A DNA stretch of 42,046 nucleotides, taken from NCBI RefSeq assembly GCF_009829925.1, contig NZ_SNVJ01000026.1, positions 1 through 42,046 of the forward strand, in the 5' to 3' direction. Numbering within the stretch: the first letter of the stretch is position 1; every line of letters starts with the position of its first letter. Of this stretch, positions 34,466 to 42,046 are shown piece by piece. Under the pieces are notes generated by a model. The model had not been told where the DNA came from. It searched no databases and saw nothing but the letters and a program-made list of their open reading frames with translations. The position numbers and the translations under genes were made by a program. The DNA comes from Teichococcus coralli (GTDB lineage: Bacteria > Pseudomonadota > Alphaproteobacteria > Acetobacterales > Acetobacteraceae).

Positions 34466-36646
34466 ATGCAGGAACTCCCGGTCACCGGCTATCTCGACCG
34501 CTTCTCCCGCCGGCCCGGCGAGAGCCTGGCGGCGCAGGTGAGCGTGCCCTCCGGACAGGCCTGCCGGGCGCGGCTGGTGCGGGTCATCAGCGGCGACCCC
34601 AATCCCGCGGGACCGGGCCTGCGCTTCGAGGATCTCGCGGCCCGCTTCGACGTCACCTTCCCCGGCCGCCATCAGCCGATCCATGCCGGCTCCGCCGCCA
34701 TCGTGCCGGCGGGGCCACGGCGCCCCGCCGGCGCCACCACCTGGACCGTGCTGGCCTGGGCCGCCGCGCTGCCTGGCGAAAGCGCCGCCTTGCTCAGCGA
34801 GGAACAGGGCGGCACCCGCGTCACGCTCGGCCTCGGGCCGTGCGGCGCGGTGGCGCGGCTGGCTCGGGACGGCGCGGTGCGCGAGATCGCCGTCGGAACG
34901 CAGCCGAAACTCCGCGGCTGGTACCGCCTCTGGCTCAGCCTGGCGCCGGAGGAGGACACGCTGCTGCTCGGCCAGCAGCCACTGCTGCCCGGCGACGGCG
35001 GCGCGGCGGTGGTCCGCGCGGCGCTGGAGGGCTTCGCGCCGCCCGCCAGTGGCGGCCCGGTGGTGATCGGCGCCGAGAACGCGGCCCAGCCAGCGCGCCA
35101 CGTCACCGCCAAGCTGGAGGCGCCGGCCATCCTGCCCGGCGCCTTCGCCGAGTGGCCGGCGCCGCTTGACCTGCCCGCCGCCCCGCTGGCGTGCTGGGAC
35201 TTCAGCCGCGGCATCCCGACGCAGCGCATCGAGGACAGCGGCCCGCAGGCCTGCCACGGCATGCTGCGCAACGTGCCGACGCGCGCCGTGGCCGGCGCCC
35301 GCTGGTCGGGGCGCGAGATGTGCTGGCGCCACGCGCCGGAGGACTATGCCGCCATCTACTTCCATGCCGACGACCTCGGCGACTGCGGCTGGCAGACCGA
35401 TTTCCGCTTCGCCATTCCTCCCGACCTGCGCAGCGGCGCCTATGCCTTCCACCTGACCTGCGAGGCTGGCGAGGACTGGCTGCCCTTCTACGTGCTGCCG
35501 CCGCGCGGCACGGCGACGGCGCCGGTCGCCTTCCTCGCCTCCACCTTCACCTACCAGGCCTATGCCAACCACGCGCGCGGCAATGCCGACGAGGCCTACA
35601 TGCAGCGCGTCCGCGAGTGGGGCGCCTATCCGCACAACCCCGACCACCACCCGATCTACGGCCGCAGCACCTACAACCGCCACCCGGACAACAGCGGCAT
35701 CGCCTTCTCCTCGCGGCTGCGGCCGATCCTAACCATGCGGCCGGGCTTCCTGACCTTCAACGACGCGCGCGGCTCCGGCCTGCGACACTACCCGGCGGAC
35801 ACGCACATCCTTGCCTGGCTGGAGGCGCGTGGCCTCCCCTTCGACGTCCTCACCGACGAGGACCTGCACGAGGAGGGCACCGCGCTGCTCGCGCCTTACG
35901 CGCTGGTGATGACCGGCTCGCACCCCGAATACCACACGGCGGCGACGCTGGACGCATTGCGCGACTACACCGCGTCCGGCGGCCATCTCACCTATCTCGG
36001 TGGAAACGGCTTCTACTGGCGCATCGCCTGCGTGCCCGGGCTGCCGGGAATGATTGAGCTGCGCCGCGCCGAAGGCGGCATCCGCGCCTGGGCGGCCGAG
36101 CCCGGCGAGTACTACCACGCGCTGGACGGGCAGTATGGCGGGCTGTGGCGGCGCAACCGGCGGCCGCCGCAGGCGCTGGTGGGCGTCGGCTTCTCCGGAC
36201 AGGGCCTGTTCGAGGGCACGCACTACCGCCGCCTGCCGGCCAGCCACGCGCCCGAGTTCGCCTGGATGTTCGAGGGCATCGCGGAGGAGGTGCTGGGCGA
36301 CTACGGGCTCTCCGGCGGCGGCGCGGCGGGCTTCGAGCTGGACCGCGCCGACGTCACCCTGGGTACCCCGCCCGAGGCGGTGGTGCTGGCGCGCTCGGAG
36401 GCGCCGCCCGCCTCCTTCGTCACCGTGCCGGAGGAGCTGCTCTCCCATGTCAGCACCGTGTCGGGAGAAACGCCGGACGCGTTGAAGCGGGGCGAGATCG
36501 TTTATTTCGAGACGCCGGGCGGCGGCGCGGTTTTTTCTGTCGGCTCCATCACCTTCTGTGGCAGCCTCTGGCGGGACGGCTTCGAGGGACCGGTCAGCCG
36601 CCTGCTGGAAAACGTGGTGCGCCGCTTTGCCGGAACTGCGCGGTGA
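34466..36646 (+). CDS. N,N-dimethylformamidase large-subunit homologue
   Basis: A 726-residue protein similar over its length to the large (beta) subunit of N,N-dimethylformamidase, a mononuclear iron amidohydrolase that splits formamides into amine and formate. An N-terminal LVRVISGDPNP segment is followed by a lectin-like beta region (about 240-340) and a C-terminal glutamine-amidotransferase-like domain. As I recall, the Paracoccus enzyme binds iron through two tyrosines and a glutamate, with a catalytic histidine two residues before the glutamate; the matching positions here are Y363 (TYQAYAN), Y403 (STYNRHPD), H486 and E488 (GSHPEY). No small-subunit gene is present next to it. The ATG at 34466 follows AGGAAAGG. 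The ABC importer lies 179 bases downstream. The true amide substrate is unknown. Confidence 0.82.
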   Translation: MQELPVTGYLDRFSRRPGESLAAQVSVPSGQACRARLVRVISGDPNPAGPGLRFEDLAARFDVTFPGRHQPIHAGSAAIVPAGPRRPAGATTWTVLAWAAALPGESAALLSEEQGGTRVTLGLGPCGAVARLARDGAVREIAVGTQPKLRGWYRLWLSLAPEEDTLLLGQQPLLPGDGGAAVVRAALEGFAPPASGGPVVIGAENAAQPARHVTAKLEAPAILPGAFAEWPAPLDLPAAPLACWDFSRGIPTQRIEDSGPQACHGMLRNVPTRAVAGARWSGREMCWRHAPEDYAAIYFHADDLGDCGWQTDFRFAIPPDLRSGAYAFHLTCEAGEDWLPFYVLPPRGTATAPVAFLASTFTYQAYANHARGNADEAYMQRVREWGAYPHNPDHHPIYGRSTYNRHPDNSGIAFSSRLRPILTMRPGFLTFNDARGSGLRHYPADTHILAWLEARGLPFDVLTDEDLHEEGTALLAPYALVMTGSHPEYHTAATLDALRDYTASGGHLTYLGGNGFYWRIACVPGLPGMIELRRAEGGIRAWAAEPGEYYHALDGQYGGLWRRNRRPPQALVGVGFSGQGLFEGTHYRRLPASHAPEFAWMFEGIAEEVLGDYGLSGGGAAGFELDRADVTLGTPPEAVVLARSEAPPASFVTVPEELLSHVSTVSGETPDALKRGEIVYFETPGGGAVFSVGSITFCGSLWRDGFEGPVSRLLENVVRRFAGTAR

Positions 36647-36697
36647 CGATTTGCGCGACGATTTTTTGTGCAGTGCGAACAAAGCAGAAGCGAGTCC

Positions 36698-36711
36698 GCC
36701 AAAAATTTGGC
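36698..36711. promoter_or_regulatory. AT-centred palindrome upstream of the ABC importer genes
   Basis: GCCAAA-AA-TTTGGC in an unusually AT-rich 130-base island between the DMFase-like gene and the substrate-binding protein gene. A TTGACG that could be a -35 box lies at 36740-36745. Together they suggest that the importer has its own regulated promoter; no clear -10 box is visible. Confidence 0.35.
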
Positions 36712-36825
36712 CGTTTTGCCTGAAGGCTGTGCGAATTCGGGTTGACGCTCTGTGACGGTGCCGGAAAGCTTCCCCGCAGCGAAGTTTCTCGACCGATCCC
36801 ACCACGCAAGCAGCGGAGACTGAGG

Positions 36826-38415
36826 ATGAAGCGAGCCTTCCTGCGGACCTGTGCCGCACCGGCGCTGATGGCCGCCTCCCTGGCGGCCGCACCCTGGGCC
36901 CCCGCCCTGGCTGCGCCCTTCACCTGCCCGGAGCGCGGCGGCGACCTGGTCTTCGGCCAGGAGGCCAACGTCAACAGCCTGGACCAGATGACGTCCAGCA
37001 CGATCTCCACGCGCAACATCGCGATGAACATCTACGAATCGCTGGTGACGCGGGACGAGAACAACAACGTCATTCCCGAACTGGCCGAGGGCGTCGAGGA
37101 AGCCCCCGACCAGCTCACCTACACCTTCAAGCTGCGGCAGGGCATCAGCTTCCACAACGGCAAGCCGATGACCTCGGCCGACGTTGTCGCCTCCTTCGAC
37201 CGCTACAAGAAGATCGGCCTGCAGCGCAGCACGCTGGACAACGTCAAGGGCTGGGACGCGCCGGACCCGAACACCTTCGTCATCCACATGCAGCGCGCGC
37301 AGCCCACCTTCCTGGAGGCGCTCTCCTCCTTCAGCGTGCCGATCGTCATCATCCCCGCGGAGAACAAGGACGATCCGCCGCAGCAGCTCAAGCCGGTCGG
37401 CACCGGCCCGTTCCGGATGGCCGAGTTCGTGCCGGGCAGCCATGCCAGGCTGGTGCGCTACGACAGCTACAAGCCCAACACCCAGTTCGAGCAGCGGACC
37501 GGCTTCGGCGGCTACAAGGTCGCCTGCCTGGACAGCGTCACCTTCCGCATCGTCACCGAGGCCTCGGCGCGCGTTGCCGGCCTGGAGACGGGCGAGCTGC
37601 AGGGGGTGGAGGACATCCCGACCAAGTCGGTCGAGGCGATGCGCAAGAACCCCAGCGTGACGGTGCTGCCGCTGAAGAACTGGTGGATCCAGATCGCGCT
37701 GCCCAACACCGCCCACGCGCCGACCGACAACCTCATGTTCCGCAAGGCCGTGCAGGCCGCGCTGGGCATGGAGGACATCATGGACGCGGCGACCGACAAC
37801 AACTACAGCCTGAACGTCGGCTTCCAGTATCCGAACCAGCCCACCTACACGGATGCGGGGAAGGAAACCTACAACATCAACGACCCCGACCTGGCGCAGA
37901 AGTACCTGAAGGAATCCGGCTACAAGGGCGAGCCGATCTATATCCTCACCAACCGCGACTACGCGCCGATGTACAACGCCGCGCTGGTCATGCAGCAGCA
38001 GATGCAGGCGGTCGGCATCAAGGCCGAGCTGAAGGTGACGGACTGGCCGACCTCGGTGCAGATGTCACAGAAGGTCAACAGCAACGAATGGCACTTCTTC
38101 CATAGCGGCTGGGGCACGCAGCCCGCGCTGGGCGCGCTGGCCACCATGCAGTTCCTCGCCTCGCCCGGCGCCAACTACCGCCCGCGCGACGACAAGGGCG
38201 ACCCGGAGGTCGAGGCCGCCTGGAGCGACATGAACACCAAGCCGACGCAGAAGGAGCGCAACGAGGCCTTCGCGCGGATGCAGAAGCTGGTGCTGGAGAA
38301 GGCGCTGGCCTACCCCTTCGGCTCGCTCACCAAGGTGCAGGCGGTGCGGGCCAAGGTGCAGAACTTCGAGCCCTTCCGCATTCCGCGCTTCAGCAACGTG
38401 TGGATGAAGAAGTGA
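36826..38415 (+). CDS. ABC transporter substrate-binding protein, dipeptide/oligopeptide type (family 5)
   Basis: A 529-residue periplasmic binding protein. A Sec signal peptide (MKRAFLRTCAAPALMAASLAAAPWAPALA, shown here as the first 29 residues in part: basic start, alanine-rich core, ALA-A cleavage) leads into the SBP_bac_5 domain, with the typical YESLVTRDENNNVIPELAEG, FKLRQGISFHNGKPMTSADV and VGTGPF segments. The start at 36826 gives the natural signal peptide; an in-frame ATG at 36742 would bury it. First gene of the importer operon, downstream of the DMFase-like gene. Family 5 proteins bind peptides, nickel, opines or other amide compounds; given the neighbour, an N-substituted amide is a reasonable guess. 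Confidence 0.9.
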   Translation: MKRAFLRTCAAPALMAASLAAAPWAPALAAPFTCPERGGDLVFGQEANVNSLDQMTSSTISTRNIAMNIYESLVTRDENNNVIPELAEGVEEAPDQLTYTFKLRQGISFHNGKPMTSADVVASFDRYKKIGLQRSTLDNVKGWDAPDPNTFVIHMQRAQPTFLEALSSFSVPIVIIPAENKDDPPQQLKPVGTGPFRMAEFVPGSHARLVRYDSYKPNTQFEQRTGFGGYKVACLDSVTFRIVTEASARVAGLETGELQGVEDIPTKSVEAMRKNPSVTVLPLKNWWIQIALPNTAHAPTDNLMFRKAVQAALGMEDIMDAATDNNYSLNVGFQYPNQPTYTDAGKETYNINDPDLAQKYLKESGYKGEPIYILTNRDYAPMYNAALVMQQQMQAVGIKAELKVTDWPTSVQMSQKVNSNEWHFFHSGWGTQPALGALATMQFLASPGANYRPRDDKGDPEVEAAWSDMNTKPTQKERNEAFARMQKLVLEKALAYPFGSLTKVQAVRAKVQNFEPFRIPRFSNVWMKK

Positions 38416-38464
38416 GCGGCAGCGCGCGCGTCGGGGGGGCGGTGCCCCTCCGGGCGGCGGCGCC

Positions 38465-39409
38465 ATGCTGAGCGTCGCGCTCCGCCGCATCGCCAGCGCC
38501 GTCCCGGTCTTGCTGCTGGTCAGCCTGATCACCTTCGGCATGATGCGGCTGATCCCGGGCGATCCGGCGGCCGCCATCGCCGGCCTTTCCGCGACGCCGC
38601 AGCAGGTCGCTCAGATCCGCGCCGATCTCGGACTCGACGAACCCTTCCTGGTGCAGCTCGGCCGCTGGTACGGCGGCATGCTGCAAGGGGACCTCGGCCG
38701 CTCCATCCTCATGGGCAAGGGCGTCGCCGCGGTGACGATGGAGCGCCTGCCGGTGACGCTGGCGCTCTCCGCCTATGCGCTGGTCCTGACGCTGGTGATC
38801 GGCCTGCTCGCCGGGATCGTCGCCGCGCTCCGGCAGAACACCGTGATCGACCAGTTTGCCATGATGTTCGCGATGATCGGCATCTCTGTCCCGAGCTTCT
38901 TCCTCGGCCTGCTGATGATCATCGTCTTCGCGGTGCGGCTGGGCTGGCTGCCGACCGGCGGCTACATCCCGCTCACCGAGGACCCCTGGGGCTGGTTCGT
39001 CACCTCCACCATGCCGGCGATCTCGCTGGCGCTGCTGCAGGCCGGTCTGCTGGCGCGCATCACCCGCTCCACCATGCTGGAGGTGCTGCGGCAGGACTAC
39101 ATCCGCACCGCGCGGGCCAAGGGCCTGCCGGCGCGCCAGGTGGTGTTCAAGCACGCGCTCACCAACGCGCTGATCCCGATCACCACCGTGGTCGGCATCA
39201 TCATCAGCCTGCTGCTCTCCGGCGCGGTGGTGACGGAGGCGCTGTTCTCCATCCCCGGCATCGGCGGGTTGCTGACGCAGGCGGTGCTGAACCGCGACTA
39301 CCCGATGGTGCAGGGCGGCCTGCTGCTGGTCACCGCCTTCCTGGTTCTCGTCAACATCGGCATCGACATGCTCTACGCCTTCCTCGACCCAAGGGTACGC
39401 TATGAGTGA
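38465..39409 (+). CDS. ABC transporter permease, DppB type
   Basis: A 314-residue inner-membrane permease with six predicted helices. It has the DppB-type N-terminus (RRIASAVPVLLLVSLITFGMM, then LIPGDPAAA) and the EAA loop contacting the ATPase (YIRTARAKGLPARQVVFKHALTNALIP). It begins 49 bases after the binding-protein gene and overlaps the next permease gene by eight bases, so the operon is tightly organised. Confidence 0.93.
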   Translation: MLSVALRRIASAVPVLLLVSLITFGMMRLIPGDPAAAIAGLSATPQQVAQIRADLGLDEPFLVQLGRWYGGMLQGDLGRSILMGKGVAAVTMERLPVTLALSAYALVLTLVIGLLAGIVAALRQNTVIDQFAMMFAMIGISVPSFFLGLLMIIVFAVRLGWLPTGGYIPLTEDPWGWFVTSTMPAISLALLQAGLLARITRSTMLEVLRQDYIRTARAKGLPARQVVFKHALTNALIPITTVVGIIISLLLSGAVVTEALFSIPGIGGLLTQAVLNRDYPMVQGGLLLVTAFLVLVNIGIDMLYAFLDPRVRYE

Positions 39410-40310
39410 AACCGGCGCGCTGCCGCTGGAGGCCATCCAATCCGAGGCGGAGCCCGAGCCCAAGCGCGTGCATCCGTTCTGGATGACGCTGCGCCGGCTG
39501 TTCCGGCACCGCCTTTTCGTCACCGGGCTGATCCTGTTCGGCATCATCGCCTTCATGGCGGCGGCCGCGCCCTGGATCACCGACATCAACCCGAACCGCC
39601 TTTCCATGCGCAACAAGTTCCTGCCGCCCGGCGGGGACTTCGTGCTGGGCACCGACAATTTCGGCCGCAGCCTGTGGTCGCGCGTGGTCTGGGGGGCGCG
39701 GCTCTCCGTGATCATCGGCGTCTCCGTGGTGGCGCTGAACGCCGTCTTCGGCACGCTGATCGGCGCCCTGGCCGGCTACTTCCGCCGCCTCGACAACGTT
39801 CTGATGCGCATCAACGACGCGCTGATGGCCTTCCCCGCCATCCTGCTGGCGATCGGCGTCACCGCCATGCTCGGCCCGTCCACCGCCAACGTCATCATCG
39901 CGCTCGGCATCGTCTACGTGCCGCGCACGGCCCGCATCGTGCGCGCCTCGGTGATCGTGCTGCGGGAAATGGAGTACGTGCAGGCCGCCGTCGCCGCCGG
40001 CGCGGGGCACTGGCGCATCCTGCGCCGCCACATCCTGCCCAACGCCATGGCGCCGATGATCGTGCAGCTCTCCTTCCTCTTCGCCTATGCCGTGCTCTCG
40101 GAGGCGACGCTTTCCTTCCTCGGCCTCGGCGCGGTGCCGCCGACGCCGACCTGGGGCAACATCATGGCCGAGGGGCGCGACTTCATGCGCGACGCGCCCT
40201 GGATCATCGCCATTCCCGGCGTCACGCTGATGATCACCGTGCTTGGCCTCAACATGCTGGGCGACGGGCTGCGCGACGTGCTCGACCCCCGGCTCAGGAT
40301 CCAGCAATGA
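39402..40310 (+). CDS. ABC transporter permease, DppC type
   Basis: A 302-residue inner-membrane permease, second half of the channel. The N-terminal cytoplasmic tail is followed by the OppC-type first helix (FVTGLILFGIIAFMAAAAP), the FVLGTDNFGRSLWSRVVWGAR segment and an EAA loop (EYVQAAVAAGAGHWRILRRHILPN), and the LSFLGLGAVPPTPTWG motif typical of DppC. It overlaps both neighbours (ATG in the preceding gene; ATGA with the ATPase gene). Confidence 0.94.
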   Translation: MSETGALPLEAIQSEAEPEPKRVHPFWMTLRRLFRHRLFVTGLILFGIIAFMAAAAPWITDINPNRLSMRNKFLPPGGDFVLGTDNFGRSLWSRVVWGARLSVIIGVSVVALNAVFGTLIGALAGYFRRLDNVLMRINDALMAFPAILLAIGVTAMLGPSTANVIIALGIVYVPRTARIVRASVIVLREMEYVQAAVAAGAGHWRILRRHILPNAMAPMIVQLSFLFAYAVLSEATLSFLGLGAVPPTPTWGNIMAEGRDFMRDAPWIIAIPGVTLMITVLGLNMLGDGLRDVLDPRLRIQQ

Positions 40311-41280
40311 GCCTGCTCGAAATCCAGGGCCTCACCACCGCCTTCCGCACCGAGCGCGGCGAGATCAACGCCGTGGAGGACATCTCCTTCAACCTCGACC
40401 AGGGGGAGATCCTCGGCATCGTCGGCGAGTCCGGCAGCGGCAAGAGCGTCACGGCGCTCACGGTCATGGGGCTGCTGCCGCAGCCGCCGGCGCGCATCAG
40501 GTCGGGCTCCATCCGCTTCGCCGGGCAGGAGCTGACCACGCTCTCCGACCGGCAGATGCAGAAGATCCGCGGTCCCGGCATCGCCATGATCTTTCAGGAG
40601 CCGATGACCTCGCTGAACCCGGTCTTTCCCATCGGCGAGCAGATCATGGAGACGATCCGCGCGCATGAGCGCCTTTCGCCGCGCGCGCTGCGCGACCGCG
40701 CGGTGCAGCTGCTGGAGAAGGTGGGCATCCCCTCCCCCACGCGCCGGCTGGACGACTACCCCCACCAGCTCTCGGGCGGCCAGCGCCAGCGCGTGATGAT
40801 CGCGATCGCCCTGGCCTGCAACCCGAAGCTGCTGATCGCCGACGAGCCGACCACCGCGCTCGACGTCACCATCCAGGCGCAGATCCTCGACCTGCTGCTC
40901 GACCTGCGCGACGAGTTCGGCATGGCCATCATGATCATCACCCACAACATGGGCGTGGTGGCCGAGACGGCCGACCGCGTCATGGTCATGTATGCCGGCC
41001 GCGTGGTGGAGCAGGCGCCGGTGGAAACGGTCTTCGACCAGCCGCTGCACCCCTATACGCGCGGGCTGCTGGACTGCGTGCCCTCGCTTTCCGCCGACAG
41101 GCCGCGCCTCGTCGCCATTCCCGGCAACCTGCCCGAGCCGGCGCGGCGCCCTTCCGGCTGCCGCTTCAGGCCACGCTGCAACCTCGCCATCCCCGCCTGC
41201 GCCCAGGTGGTGCCGCCGCTCGACGACCACGCCCCCGCGCACAGCGCCGCCTGCATCCGCGTGCCGGAGCTGGCGGCCCG

Positions 41281-41284
<4 letters not shown>
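40307..41284 (+). CDS. ABC transporter ATP-binding protein, DppD type
   Basis: A 325-residue cytoplasmic ATPase. Walker A is GESGSGKS at 40-47, the signature is LSGGQRQR, Walker B is LLIADEPT and the switch histidine is in IITHNMGV. The C-terminal oligopeptide-transporter tail (HPYTRGLLDCVPSL and the cysteine-containing SGCRFRPRC segment) is typical of DppD/OppD. The start overlaps the permease stop as ATGA and its own stop overlaps the next ATPase gene in the same way. Confidence 0.94.

Positions 41285-42046
<762 letters not shown>

Overview
The window is about 42 kb of very GC-rich, gene-dense DNA with short intergenic gaps, many ATGA/GTGA start-stop overlaps, and long stop-free antisense frames that are a by-product of base composition. 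Gene content (AddAB of the alphaproteobacterial type, a MoxR/DUF58/DUF4159 envelope cluster, a DUF1285-Nudix pair, a beta clamp, dipeptide-type ABC transporters) points to an alphaproteobacterium. A Roseomonas-like member of the Acetobacteraceae is my best guess, made from style and protein similarity recalled from memory and not from a marker gene. I saw no tRNA, rRNA, CRISPR array, phage gene or transposase.

Layout. (1) 1-2670: the 3' part of a family-4-like uracil-DNA glycosylase and a periplasmic soluble lytic transglycosylase. (2) 3075-7598: a translationally coupled three-gene phosphorelay, made of a CHASE3-like/PAS hybrid kinase with two receivers, a stand-alone receiver, and an Hpt / pseudo-receiver / receiver / GGEEF protein that probably makes c-di-GMP. 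(3) 7667-8206: moaB. (4) 18344 down to 8211, minus strand: moxR, DUF58, BatA-like/DUF4159, a glutamine-amidotransferase-like membrane protein, a small lipoprotein, a secreted ankyrin-like protein and an AsmA-family protein, which looks like one envelope-related unit. (5) 18471-19708: DUF1285 and a CoA-type Nudix hydrolase, divergent from moxR. (6) 19805-21428: a LysR regulator divergent from an FMN-binding PPOX protein. (7) 21450-23678: a TonB-dependent siderophore receptor behind a Fur-box-like site. (8) 24159-32657: a DNA-maintenance block of addB, addA, a UdgX-like protein and dnaN. (9) 32725-33219: a small protein with a phospholipase-A2-like Ca-loop and HDxxY motif. (10) 33519-42046: a class II aldolase divergent from an N,N-dimethylformamidase large-subunit homologue, followed by a complete dipeptide-type ABC importer (substrate-binding protein, two permeases, two ATPases, the last cut by the window edge).

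How the parts may work together. The last block reads as an uptake-and-hydrolysis module: the ABC importer brings in an amide- or peptide-like compound, the DMFase-like enzyme cleaves a C-N bond, and the aldolase may process a product. No DMFase small subunit is visible. The kinase block is a self-contained sensory relay ending in a diguanylate cyclase. The addAB-udgX-dnaN block groups double-strand-break repair, uracil-DNA recognition and the replication clamp. The most unusual items are the UdgX-like protein that keeps the KRR-x-H loop but lacks the usual Fe-S cysteines, the PLA2-like small protein, the orphan DMFase homologue, and a dispersed intergenic repeat found at 2701 and 33439.
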